In this document: piece by piece, positions 51,221 through 63,965 of the stretch | How the letters are laid out: each line of letters opens with the position of its first letter | Numbering within the stretch: position 1 is the first letter of the stretch | Source of the DNA: Chinchilla lanigera | Taxonomy: Eukaryota; Chordata; Mammalia; Rodentia; Chinchillidae | NCBI RefSeq assembly: GCF_000276665.1 | Contig: NW_004955416.1 | Coordinates: 3,890,643-3,954,642 of the forward strand | Length of the DNA: 64,000 nt | Direction of reading: 5' to 3' | The notes under the pieces: model-generated | What the model was told of the DNA's origin: nothing | The model's database searches: none | The model's input: only the letters and a program-made list of their open reading frames with translations | Made by a program: the position numbers and the translations under genes

Positions 51221-52814
51221 TAGAAAAGATATTTATGAACTAGGAATTGCTGAACATTTATTTATTTGATGTCATTTGATTTATGCAGAATAATAACACT
51301 ATTAAATAAAACTTTTATAAACTGCAGTATATTAAAGTACAGTTATAAAACACATTTCATGAATGGTTGTTACAGTTCTAGACTCTTCAATATGACAGAT
51401 AAAATTATATCCTTGGAAGTTATTCAGATTATTAAATAGATAGAAATATCTCAGGGTTTCTCTTTGCCCCTTCTGAAGCAAAAAGATAAATTCAAAAAAT
51501 TTGGCAGGTTTCACAATCTTTTATCCCGGTGTTGCACTGTCTTCAACAGCGACCTTCTACATTCAATTTAAAAAGAAGTCAGAACAGATTCTTCAACAAG
51601 ACAAAAGCATAAAAATTAATGTGGGAAGAGAGGAACTGTATGTACCATGAAAGAAACTTGAGCAAGCACAACTAAGTGCATTTGACCTTGTTTCACCTTG
51701 ATGCCATCAAATAGACTACAAAAAATACATTTTTGAGACAGTCTTTGAAAGTGGAATATGGTTGGCATGAATCCTTAACACAGAAATTACAGTTAATTTG
51801 TTTAGACCTGGCAGTGCCATTGTGGTATTATGTATGAAATTATGTTATATAAGAAGACGTCTCCTTTCTTTCAAAGAGATGCATACAAAATATGAAGGGT
51901 GGAGTGGCTTGGTGCCAAGGACTTGCTTTAAATATTTCAGCAAAGGACATGAGAGAGAGATATTAAAAGGGAGATATACAATCTACAAAAATGGATATTT
52001 GAGAAGTCTGTTACTTGACTACATTTCAAAACTTTACAAATAAAAATGTCAAATTTATTATATCAATCGTGTTTTTAAACTACTTTATATAAAATTACAG
52101 TATCTTATATGTTCTAATGTTTTTATATTTTCAATATTTGTTTCAAAATCATAAACTATAAGCTAAAAATGTTTTTCAAAATAGCTCCAAAGTTCACCCA
52201 AAATACTGTCTAAATTCAGTTATACTATTTGAACCCAGTAGCAAACCCAGTATCTTTTGATATACAAAAGGGCAAAGAAATTCTGAACATGAATTGAAAA
52301 CATGACAAAAGCTAGTTAACATAGTTCTTTGTGCTCTAAAAGGTGTGTGATTCCAGTGCAGATTACCAGGCAAATAGTTTTGTTTGCTTATTTTAAATGA
52401 TTAAAAGCATATAATTTCAGACATATATTCCTGCAAATGGATTTTAAAGCATTCACAAATTTCATATTTTAATCTTCTGAAAATCTTTCTTACAAAAGTA
52501 TTTTCTCAAGTTGCAGAGATAATTTTCCAGTAAGAAATTTTAAACTCAGTATATTTCTTTTAAGATGCATCTTACCTGAAATAATATATATACACTTAAA
52601 TTAAGTCTTAATTGATGATTCTAAAAATCTTCATTTACTTGGCTCTTTCAGCCATATGTAGTATTTTTAACTAAAGCAACAGTAATCTAAAAAAAAGGTG
52701 ACAATCCCAGACTTTTAAAATATCCATTGATTTGGAGAAAATATCTTCTTAATATGGATTTATTATTCATCACACATGTATTAAAGGATAACTAAATGTA
52801 TTTTTCTGGTTTTC

Positions 52815-52866
52815 ATGCATATATATGTAACATATATATATATACATACACACATATATATATATT
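52815..52866. repeat. AT-rich (TA)n/(CA)n low-complexity tract
   Basis: Alternating TATATA, CATACACACA and TATATATA runs. Confidence 0.9.
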
Positions 52867-54118
52867 AAGGTAACACAAGAGGGACCATTTCAAATTAAGC
52901 TTGTAGATATTAATCATTTTATTTGAAGTTTTGTTTTTTTTCAAATCCCCTTTTAGCAAAAATTCATATCCAGTGTTTTATATAACCATAAAAATCAAAA
53001 TTGTCTCAATCTATGAATCTTAGCAGTTTTTTCTTATAATCAACTATGAAAAATATATCAAAATACCTTAATTACAGGGCAAGAGAAAACAAAAGCAGAG
53101 TTTGTTCGCATATGATATTTCAATTGTTCACTAAAGGAAAGCGAAACCATTCAAGCGTGGTCTCAAGAACTGTCAGCAACAAGAAAATGTAAGGTACTTT
53201 GTGGAACTTTGAAGACCTTTCTGGGAAGTAGATTTACATAAAAAGTGAAATAGACTTCATTTCCAAGAAATGTTTGAAATATTGTAAATTTTCATAATGT
53301 TAGTACATTAATAATTCTTACTCCGGATAAGCAGGTGTCATCTATGAAACTATATTAATTGATTCACACAACAGTGGATCTTACAACTACTCTTCTCTAG
53401 GTTTGATTTAAGGGTGAGAATTATAATGCATTGAAATGTAATTTTAAAAGACTTGCTCTTTTGGATTCAGATATCTTGATTCAATTACACCTTAAAATAG
53501 GAACATCATTAGCAGTCTTCCTACTACTAAGAAAAATCCTTCTACTCAAATTATTTTCAAAATGCTCGGCAAAACTGATTTATCTGCTATGTCTCCACAC
53601 ATTTATCTCTACATGGTTCTCTGTTAGAACAACTCTAACACTGTGTAGGTAGGTTTAATACTCCCAGAGTGCTTTGTTTCTTCTTTAATTACTTTAACTT
53701 TCATATTAAAAAAAAAGAAACTCATTTATTTTTCTACTGAGTTCAGCCCAGAAGCCTAATTAAAAGTGTATCTCCAAGTTGCACTTAACTAGAGAGAGTT
53801 AACCTTGCTATATGATAAGTAGCTATTTATAAATAACCCAGGACTATTCTATAGCTTTAAAGTTTACATCTTTGCTTCAGCCTGCTCTGCCTATGTTAAG
53901 ATTTGGGGAACCAGTCCCTTCTTACCAGGCCCACACATCTCAGTGTTTAAGCTCCGAACACATTCATGTTGAAGTTGCCCATGTTTTAGGATGTTTCATC
54001 CAAAGACAAATCAATATCATAGAATTACATTTTTGAGTAACTGCTTATTCATTGAGAAATGCTTTCACAGCCAGTGTTGTTATTTTTCTGCCTAGTTAAT
54101 GATCACTGTATTTACTGT

Positions 54119-54182
54119 AGAAAGAAAGAAGGAAAGAAAGAAAGAGAAAGAGAGAGAGAGAGAGAGAGAAGGAAGAAAAGAA
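54119..54182. repeat. (GAAA)n-(GA)n microsatellite
   Basis: A purine-only tract, with tetranucleotide GAAA/GGAA units passing into about 11 GA units. Confidence 0.95.
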
Positions 54183-54429
54183 CAGTAGATTGATTTGGAA
54201 TTTATTTAAAGGGCTTATTAAAATCTCCAGTTCTGAAACTTCTGCTTAAAATGACACTATGGAACAGTAAATACATAGTACAGGACTTTTCTCCAGTTAA
54301 CACTAAAAATGTCTGCTCTCTGTTTCCATTAAATAGGGTTTCTCAGTTTAAATTATTATTCTGCAAAAGATACTGCAAATTATTTTGTTTTTAAGGAATC
54401 ATGCAGTAGATTGAGTAATACTTGAAGAT

Positions 54430-54640
54430 TTGTTACATTTCGACTTAAGGAAAAATAATGCCTCTGTGTGATAATGAGCATATGATTTGCATGTGTGTTG
54501 TATAATTCACAATATACATATGCATTCATCATGCTGTTCTTTTCGCTGTGATGAATTATGTCAGTTCATTGCATATGTCTGCATGCACCTCATCTCTTAA
54601 TTAAAGCATTAATCACTGAAATTACCAAAGATATGTAGTT
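54430..54640. promoter_or_regulatory. Candidate conserved regulatory element
   Basis: A repeat-free, compositionally even stretch with a perfect octamer ATTTGCAT (54485-54492), a MEIS-type TGTCAG (54559-54564) and clustered homeodomain-like TTAATTAA / CATTAAT sites near 54597-54612. It lies in the CDIN1 intron, next to MEIS2 in the human map. This is inference from appearance only. Confidence 0.25.
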
Positions 54641-55017
54641 TTACTGTACTTTTAAAATTTAAGGTTGATCTCTGCATAGTAATACACATATTATTTCTAA
54701 TTGGTAGACTATACTATGACATTTTGGGTAAGGATTTCCATATTATGATTCTATCATATCAATTATTTTAAATATGCTTATCTTAATATATACTTAGAAT
54801 ACACTGTTTAACCATTTCAAATCATTTTTATTTCAGATTAATTTTCCTAAATCACTAAAATTACCAGAGACATACATTTGTGTATATATGTGCATATTAT
54901 ATTACCAACTTTAAATTTTAAAATATATACATATCTTCTATATTTGCACTTTTTTCTTATTGGTAGATTATGATAAGACACGTTAAGTGAAGAGTCAGTG
55001 ATTTTTGTTGTTTGTTC

Positions 55018-55131
55018 TGTTGAAATAGAGTCTTACTGTGTAGTTCAGGCTGTCCTCAAACTCACAGCAATCTTACTGCCCCAACCCCCCAAGTGCTGAG
55101 ATTATAGGCATGCACCACCGGGCCCAACAGG
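55018..55131 (-). mobile_element. B1-like SINE
   Basis: Complement of B1: aatagagtcttactgtgtag, caggctgtcctcaaactcac, aagtgctgagattataggca and gcaccaccgggccc. Confidence 0.85.
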
Positions 55132-55654
55132 AGTCCATATTATAGTCCTATCATGTCCATTTTAAATGTTATCTTAGTATATACTTTCCATAAACTTTAA
55201 TATTAGTTCATTAGGAATTGTTTCTTTTGCTTGGAATTAATTATATCAAAGGTTAATTTCCCAGCACCTAACATCCATTTATAAGTAAAAAAAACCTGTG
55301 CTAATCATGTAGTCCAATCTTAGAAATCTGTACCTTCCAGATAGAATTGAAAATTGTTAAGTTTTAAGGGGAATATTTGGAACAAATAGACTCCAGTTCA
55401 ATGTGTTGTTAACAGTTTGATATTAAGTAGCTAATACAGCATCCTATATACTAGTTCATTTATCTTTTCTAAAAGAAAACATTTATTTGGTTACTACAGC
55501 ATTTTCCATAATGGTCCCACTGTATTTTTCTTCTTAGCCCAAGACATGGCTTCACAGTTCTCTGAGAAGATGGAGGCCTCTCACACATAACTTCTTTAAG
55601 CCACCCTGTATCTGTGTCTGTTTTTGCTTACTCTGTCCCTTTGTTCCATATAAA

Positions 55655-55795
55655 GGTGATCCTTTATTTTATATATATAATTATATATTATATATATAAA
55701 GGTGATTCCTATATAAAAGTGATTATATATAGGTATATATATATTCCTTTATATATATATTAAACCACCTATATAAAGGTGATTCCTATTATCTA
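55655..55795. repeat. AT-rich tract with repeated TATAAA(G/A)GTGAT units
   Basis: TATATAAAGGTGAT or a close form recurs at about 55650, 55693, 55712 and 55780, between long TATATA runs and their complements. It resembles local slippage and fold-back expansion. Confidence 0.85.
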
Positions 55796-56099
55796 ATAAT
55801 AATGAACAATTCCTTTCCTGGGTGTTCCTGCCCCAGAACTGCAAGGTTTGCCCTGTGCTCCACAAGTCACCCTTGACGTATATCCTAGAGCTACTAACTT
55901 GTTTTTCTCGCCTCTTTGTCACCCAGCATCCTGATACTCCTTCGTTCTGCTGCCCTCTGCTTTCTCCCCACTTAGTCACATAAATTCAGACTAATGGTCT
56001 TGCTTAAGTGTATATTGGTGACCAAAATCACCATCTCAATAAGAAAAATATTTAGTGCTCAGAAATCACTGTTACTGGATCTGCTTAGCACAACTGATT

Positions 56100-57080
56100 T
56101 AGTTTACTGAGGGGTCCTTGACACATGACCTTATTTGACTTCTGGAGCCCACATCCTCTCAGTGTTTTCCCAGTCCCAGTGGCCTTTTCCCTCTTAGTCT
56201 CCATTCTTCCTCTCTTTTGACTATGGGAGTTTTCCAGGGACTAGGGTTTGGTCTTTTCTATATGCTCTTTTGTTTGGTGATTCCATCCAATCTCCTGACC
56301 TTAAGCATCATCTGTGTGCTAATACTTCCCAAAGTTATGTGTCCATACCGAACCTGTGCCCTGCACTTCAAACCGATGTATCCAGCTGCCTACTCACCAT
56401 CTTTAGTCAAAGATACTCTAGACATCTCACTTTCAGCATGGCCAGACCTGAATTCCAGATGTCCCTGAAAGTTTTATCCTGTCTCACTTAGTGGCAACTC
56501 TGTCCTTCCATTTGCTTCATTGAAATACTTTGGGCTCATTTTTGTCTTTCTCTCCTGCTCCTGATTTTTCTGGATCCTGTTGACTCTACCTGCAACTATT
56601 GGTTACTGTCTGTACTGCTACCACTTGGTCTAAACTTGGTCTAAACTGCCATCATCTCTTTCCTAGATTATTGAAATAACTACTAACTGATCTTTCTGCT
56701 TCTGTCCTCAAGCTTCTGTAGTCTGTCTCAGCATAACATTTAGATCATCAAATATAAGTCAATCATGTCAATCCTCTACTGACAGTCTTACAGTGGCTCC
56801 CTAGTGACAGAGGTACAGTCATCTGCCTTCTGGTCCTGCAGTTACCCGTGTTCACTGCTCTGACCTCACCCGCTACTACATTCCCCTTCACTCACCTTGC
56901 GCCAACTGCTCTGCCTGCACACTTTGCTGCTCCTAAAATCTAGCCAGGTGCCTTGTTTCCCCAGGCCCTTTGCATTGACTTTTCCTGTGGCATAAAATAT
57001 TTTCCCTAAATACTTGGCTTATGTCACAGTCAGATACCATATCATCTTCACAGACCTACCCTGACTTTTAATAATAGGCA
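56100..57080 (+). mobile_element. LINE-2 ORF2 3' portion, ancient
   Basis: In L2 order: ggatcctgttgactctacct, gccatcatctctttcctaga, aactactaactgatctttct, cttacagtggctccctagtg and ccaggccctttgcattgact. It covers the same L2 region as 31750-32850. No intact frame. Confidence 0.7.
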
Positions 57081-58534
57081 CTTAATAATATTTATAATAA
57101 ATAGATGGATTTATTTTGAATAAGCTCAATGCATTTTTAAAATATAGATATCATGCATCAATGACACTAATTTTTCATACTACAGCATTTGATGTTCCAG
57201 AGTTCCTCGTACTTGGAAGAAGTATGACAAATCTAATGTAGATGGCATGGAAATAAACAGTCAGTCATAGAATTTTGCAATTTGAAGAAAACAAACGAAG
57301 CTATCCCCTCTTCTCTTGATTTTGTTTTACCAGGAAGTCCACTTAGTTCTGATAACAATAATAGCAGCATTAAAGCACAGTTATTGGTATTATTTCATAT
57401 GCTGATAAACTTGAAGATGTTCTCACAATTTATCAGATGCTTTATAAGAAATGCATACTGTGACACATATTTTAACTATTACTGGCAAGTATCAAGACTT
57501 CAAAATTAATTATGCAAATATTCCAAATGTTAGCAAATTTAAAGTAAAGTAGTAGATGGCATCTTGGATCCATCCTGGATCCATCTTTCTGTTTCCATTG
57601 TGATTATTAAGAATTATAAAAATTATTTTATTGAATTTAAAAGATCTGTAGTGCTGGCTATCTCTATACATATCATATCCAACAAAAATTGACAAATTCA
57701 TTTTCCAAATTAAATATCATGCACTTATTCTTTTTTTAAAACTATTTGAATATTCATCTAAAATGCTATGATTACTATACAAATCTGTACTACTTAGTAA
57801 AAATAATGATTTTATTTTGCATGGGAAAAAGGATCACTTAGGTTGAAGTTTCATTGACTACTATTTGCTGAAAATGGTCCCAAAACCAAAGATTGAGTGG
57901 TCAAATAATTTTTGAAAATATTACATACCACATGCAGAGTATTAAATAATCTGAGAAGTTTTATATCAAGGAAATATGTTTATCACTGTTTGCCCCTACA
58001 CGTCTTAAACTTATTGAACTAAAAATCATCTTTTGTATCTAATACTTGTACTGCCTTTGGAGTACCCTCTTGGGAATTCTTATGTGGACTGCTGACAGGT
58101 AGGAGGTGATAATCAAATCCGTGCTGGGATATGAGCAAGGGAGCATTGAGATGGGCTACTTTTGAACTATCTAAAAAGAGATGATGTATTCACTTGACCA
58201 TTCTAACTTACCATAGGTCTCTTCCTTAAAAAGCCCAAACAGCATCCTCGTAGATCAGAGATTACCAGCTGATACCTGTGGGCCCAGGAAGACAGCATAA
58301 AGGGCTGGAGCTATATGACTCTGAAAGCAAGTAGTAATTCTACATGGAGTAGTCCCTACTCAGTGGCCATAGAGATAAATAGACCCACTGGTCAGATCTT
58401 CTAATATGTCAAAAAGTGTTGAAAATCAAGGCTGTTTACTCTCCCACATTTTAAATGATACTCTCACTGACTTACAACACTGGAGTCAGAATAAAATATA
58501 TTCCAGAATCAGTTCCATCTGTGACTTCTACCTT

Positions 58535-60650
58535 GTCTTAGTCACTTTTGTCCTCTCTGAGACACAATATCCAGTATCTGCAAATTAAAAGGTTTACAGT
58601 TTTAGAAGTTTCAGTTTATGATCAGCCACCTCCAGTGCAAAAACCACATGGTAAAAGTACCAGGAGGTGGAAAAATGCTTACATCATTGTAGCCAGTTAT
58701 CAAAGAAAGAAAGTAGGTGCCAGGGAGGGGGATTTAGCCTTCTGGGTTTCAGCCTCAGTGACCTACCTCTATGATCAGACCCAAACTTACAAGAGCAAGT
58801 CAGTTATAGTAGCCCCATAATCCAATCACCTTCCAAACACATGAGGAGCCATTTTAGATCTAAGCTGTAACAACCTCACTTAGAACCCCCAAAAATTTTA
58901 ACAGTTCCAGTATTTCTGCAAAGTCCAAGTCCAAAGTCTGCTGTGAGGCTCAAGACAAACCCTTAGGTGTCAGCCCTATAAAAATCAAACAGAAAGTTAA
59001 ACATTGCTGACATTGTTTACAATTGCATAGGGTAAATAATCTTCTTCCAAAAGGGAGAAATATGGAGATAGAAGGGAATGGGACCAACATAAGGCCAAAA
59101 ATCAGCAGGATGAACATTAAATCCTATAACTCAGCATCCAAGACCCAGGAAAAGATGTGATGACATGTGAACTCTAAAGAGCTTAAGAGCTTCTGCCTTT
59201 ATAACATTGGTGGTTACAGCTTTCGTGACCTTTCTCTTGGGATGGCTTTGTTCAGTTGTCTCTGGCTTTACTTGGATGTGTCACATTTCTGGCTTCTCCA
59301 AGTTCTTGGGGTCTCCACTACACTTTTGGTTTCACATACACTACCTTCTCAAGGCACACTGTCTGGCCTCCCAGTCCTTTTTCTGAAATCTAGATGGAAG
59401 CCTCACTAACCCCACAATCCCTACATTCTGCATGTCTGTAAAAACAAGCACTGTGTGGATGAGACCACCATGTGCTCCTTCTTAAGTAACCAGCCCCCCA
59501 TGAATCATGGCTGCAGAGGCCTCCAAGTTTGTGGATGTCTGAGGACTGTAAACCATAATCTATGGAACCAATTCCCTAGAGAGCAGAGCAGAGTTGCCAG
59601 GGGCGCTCTTCTCAAAGGAAAGTCTTTGACTTTTGCAACCTTCAGCCTTCAAAGGGTACGGTCTTGCTGATTCCTAAGATGCTCTCATATTTTTTCCTAT
59701 TGTCCTGATGAAAAATACTTGCTTCTTTTTAATGCTAATCTTTTCAGCAACCAAGCTTTCCTGGGCCAAAACTTCATAAGGCCACCTTTACAAGTACATT
59801 CTGGTTATTAGCAAATTTTTTTACTTATTCAGCTCTGCTTTTTGATCCTGATTACATGGTAGATATGGCTAAAAGCCACCAGTAGTGCCCATGCCACAGC
59901 TTCAACATAGGGCTACCTTAAAATTTTTTTCTGCTAGATTGGTCTACTTAACTCTAGGCTCCCAAAAGTCTAAAGACATGAGCAAAATTTAGATAAATTT
60001 TCTGCCAAATCGTAACACATATAGTCTCAAATCCAACTGCGGAGTACTTGTCCTCAACTGAAACCTCCTGAGCCAAACTGTTAGTGCCTCTTTTTTCAGT
60101 AGACATTCTAAGTCTTCTGAATTCTAATCAGACTTTCCCATTAAGCCCAGCATATAACATCCTGTGTCTTCACCAGCCAGTATTTCCAAGCTGTCCAAAC
60201 TCCTCCAATGAACCATCTCCAAAGGCTTCCTAACCACCTGGTCAGGTATATTCACAGCTACAGCCCCATTGCTCATACCAAAATATATTAGTTACTTTCC
60301 TCATAGCTGAAAGACAGTATCCCACACCTACAACTTAAAGGAAGAGAGGCTTATTTTGGCTAAGAGTTAAGAAGTTTCAGTCCATTGTTGGACGGCTCCA
60401 GTGTAGAAACTTTGTGGTAGAATGGCCAGATGAGGGAAAACTACTTACATTTGAGAAGAGAAACAGAGGTAGAGAAGGGAGGAGATGGAAAGGGAGATAT
60501 ACCCTTCCAGGTCACATCCCTAGTGACCTTTTCCTTCAGACCATACCCCACCCCCTAACAGCAAGTCAGCTGTAGTGGTTTTGTAATCCACTCACCAAAT
60601 ACATGACACTTTAGGGGCTATGATAGACCAAAACTAACCCACCTTATGAG
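58535..60650 (-). mobile_element. Near-complete ERVL-MaLR element (LTR-internal-LTR)
   Basis: Read on the minus strand, a 5' LTR (about 60285-60650) is followed by an internal region (about 58880-60285) and a 3' LTR (about 58535-58880). Both LTR blocks share order: a tagt(t)acttt...-like edge, a gtttcagt...-type stretch, purine-rich middle and a caagtcag(c/t)tgtagt...aatccactcacc edge. The internal part matches the non-coding MaLR internal sequence familiar from primate THE1/MST elements (aaaagggagaaatatgg, catccaagacccagg, ccaaactcctccaatg). It has no gag, pol or env coding capacity that I can see; MaLRs are non-autonomous. Confidence 0.65.
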
Positions 60651-61164
60651 GAATTATGGTAACATAAAAAGGGAGAGATGTGGGCTGTCCTGGAAAGTCT
60701 TCTTCCTGTTGTACCAGGAGACCCTTGTACAAACAAAATTTCACTTACATCTCTTTGAGAGTAGATCATTTCCAAGTAGGTGCTAATCTTTAAGTCTGAA
60801 AATCTTTAAAGACCAGTTTACTTCTTTGCCCTTGTCAAATAATTGAAATGGAAATTTAATATATATAAGGTGTATTTCTAATTTACAAAATCCCAATATT
60901 GAGAAATGAAGCTCTATTCCCTAGTTATGTTAATTTGGTAGGGATATTTAGCAGAAATACCCAACTTCCATTTAATGGGAAATCAAAGTGCTTGTCACTC
61001 CAGTGTATATGTGAAAAGGAATTCTGCAATAAGGCAGTATAACAAAGAAAGTACACATTTTTTGCAGGCTTTTCAGAGAGACATCTGCCTCAGTGAAGAT
61101 AGCAACTGGATGCTAACTGCCTCCTCTAGGTCCTTGGGTCCATATATACAAGTTTGGTGGTTAT

Positions 61165-61600
61165 GCTAGTTTCTTCAGAAGGGTGTTGCTGTAACAAAAT
61201 ACTTGAGGCTGTGTGTTTTATACAGTAAATAGGTTTATTTAGTTCATAGTTGTAGAGGTCCAAAGACATCATGCTGCCATCTCATTGACTCTAGTGAGGT
61301 CCTTGTGGTCACATCATGACATGTTGGATAGCGTCATGGTGGAATCGTGTGACAGAGAGATTATCACATTAGGTAAGATAGGAAGCAAAAGACAGAAGAA
61401 GGGCCGGGTTGTTCCTTTTATAATAGTTGCCTTGGAAGGAATTAATCCATTCCTACCAGATCTGACAGCATTAATCCTTTTATGATGGTGGAACATGGTG
61501 GGATGATGACCTTCCAACAGACTCCTCCCCTTAGTATTACCTCACCAGGGGTTAAGTGTCCAGCAGGTGACCTGTTGAGGAATAGATCACATAAAAACCA
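61165..61600 (-). mobile_element. MaLR-like solo LTR
   Basis: ttgctgtaacaaaatacttg, aataggtttatttagttcat and the late catggtggaatcgtg/ccttttataata order fit a MaLR LTR complement. It is distinct in sequence from the LTRs of the element 0.5 kb upstream, so it is a separate insertion. Confidence 0.6.
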
Positions 61601-61783
61601 TGTGGCGGGGAGCAAATGTCAACCAGGCAAATTAGAATACTACTGATATTTGATTGAGAATCCAAAGATTACTGGGTCTCAATGTATCTCTACATCTAGA
61701 TCTCTGTCATCTGTATCTAGAAGTGTAGAGTTCCCTCAGGGTGGGCCAGAATGGTCTGATTGTACTGCCTAATATCTGCACTC

Positions 61784-61965
61784 ATTCAAAAGATGCATAT
61801 TCTGCATCTACTGTGTTCACTGTTCTGCACACTGAACATATAGCAACAAATAAGACAAATGTGGGCCCTGTCCTTGGGAAGCTTATGTTATATTGGGAAA
61901 AATGGAAAATAAATGAATAAATAATTAAGTACATTTTCTTTTCAAATTATGTTAAAGTGAACAGG
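61784..61965 (-). repeat. LINE-2-like remnant
   Basis: ctactgtgttcactgttctg, atagcaacaaataagacaaat and gccctgtccttgggaagctt follow the common L2 complement. Confidence 0.55.
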
Positions 61966-63104
61966 GAAGGTCTTTCCAGCCAACTGTGATAAAGTAAGTT
62001 TCAATAAATTAGTTCAATTTCGCTTTACCAAATTGAACTGGAATCCTCCATGCATCAGAGTCAGACTGTAAGTTTGAAAATGGCCTTAACATGTTTGGCC
62101 TTTGTGCACAGCTCCATTTAGCCCAGTGAGGCATTGAGTACTTTCACTGTAAGGCATCTCTTAGGTTTTTCTGGTCTGTGGCCATTGATTTGTATGCCAT
62201 TCTTGTATTCCCAACTCAGCTGAGCACCTATAATATTATGTCCCACCACTTTCATATGTATCCATAAGTCAGTAAGCAGGCAGGGTGAGGGTGCAGCTAT
62301 CTTGCCCATGTCCTTCAGAGTGTCTCCATGGACAGATAGTGATAAATGGATTTTATTGACATCCCAGCCAGCATATGCATAGTTTAAATATCAGGTTTTT
62401 GATGGATTATAGTAAGACTAAAAAAGTAAAAATTGTAGTTTTCCAAGCATTGATAAAAGCAATAGTTTTTTTCTTTTTACCATGAAAATATTATTTACTT
62501 ACTATTAGCACATAACTAGTACCCTATAAACTTAAGTACATTTGTCATTGGTCTCCATGAAACACCCATTCTATGAGAAATACTGAACTGATAAAGACAT
62601 GATACTGTCCAAAATGAGTATATTGTATTTTCTTCTAAATTTATTGAAGAATTTGTTCAGCTTTGGTCTGCTTTGCAATCTAAATAATCAAATTCTAGAC
62701 TCATTATATTAATGACCATTGCTTTCTAAAAATATGCATGGTTCACTGGAAAGAGCTCTAAACTACAATTTGGTAGAACTCAAAACAACTGTTGTCCAAT
62801 TTGTTTCCTCATGGATATTATTATTCTATTATTGACCCAAGTTATGCATCCATCAATAATTATGCATCTATCACTTGAACATACTCTTAGTCAGTGTTTG
62901 TTAGGTAGAGAATTGATTGAGATTAAATTAACTCATGTAATATATGTATTAAAATATTTTCAATTCATAGGACATAGAAATATATACAAACATACTGTTC
63001 AATAATTGTGCCTTATTTGGTTATTTAAGTTCTTCAATAGACCTGCAAGTTAATTTGTAATATATTCTCAGGCTTGCTACTATTTTAAGTACTAAACATC
63101 TTGT

Positions 63105-63121
63105 GTGAGAGAGAGAGAGAT
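63105..63121. repeat. Short (GA)n run
   Basis: About eight GA units. Confidence 0.8.
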
Positions 63122-63183
63122 TGAGATTGAGGTTTACTTTCTAAATAAAAAGCATTATTTTTAGGGAAATATAATTCCAAAAT

Positions 63184-63335
63184 AAGCCAGGTGTGGTCCT
63201 GCACATCTATAATCCCACCTCTAGGAAGGCTGAGACAAGAGGGTCACTGAGAGGTCAAGGCCAGCCCGGGCTACATAATGAATTCAAACCCAGCCTGAAC
63301 TACATAGTGATAACTTGTCTCAAAACAAAACAATA
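63184..63335 (+). mobile_element. B1-like SINE with internal partial duplication
   Basis: agccaggtgtggtcctgcac start, gaaggctgagacaagagggt, then two versions of the 3' unit: agcccgggctacataatgaa and agcctgaactacatagtgat, ending gtctcaaaacaaa. The repeated unit makes it longer than a B1 monomer. Confidence 0.8.
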
Positions 63336-63689
63336 AATTAATTAATTAATGCCTTTTCCAAAATGCAGATTTAGAAAAATTACATTGTACCTATTAATAG
63401 TTTTATTATTTGATAATAGAACTTTTTATAAAATAGTTAAAATCATTTTATAGATTGCATTTACCATTCCACCATCTACCTCAAATTGCTCCATTGGATA
63501 CATAGGGCTAGAGATTATGGTCTTCACTTCTCAAAAATGTACTTAAAGATGAAGATCATATATTTAAAAGTGCATATAAATATTTATAAATTAAAATAAG
63601 ATTTGTCTATTACACACAGAGTTCCTGCTAGACCTGTCTTTAATGCAAAGCCTTGCATTTATTTTACTCCATCACTCACATAAATACTG

Positions 63690-63965
63690 AGCAAAATTTT
63701 ACTAAGAGCCAACCATACACCAGGTACCTTGCCAGGCTTGTGAACACAAGAGTCCCCCCAAATAGAGTTTCTTCTTTTAGTGAGGTGAGTCTAATGGGGA
63801 GTACAGACCAGTGAACCAGCAGTTATGGCAAGTAAACCAACAATTACAGACCGCAAAGTGTTTCCATTGAGATGTGTGAGTACCTGGAGGGCAGTTCAGG
63901 AGGCTAATCCAGGAACACCATGAATGACTGGAAGCTGCAGACTTTCTATGTGATAGGAGCATAGG
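63690..63965 (-). repeat. LINE-2-like remnant
   Basis: caggtaccttgccaggcttg, gaggtgagtctaatggggag and aaccaacaattacagaccgc resemble the L2 3' region complement. Diverged. Confidence 0.4.
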
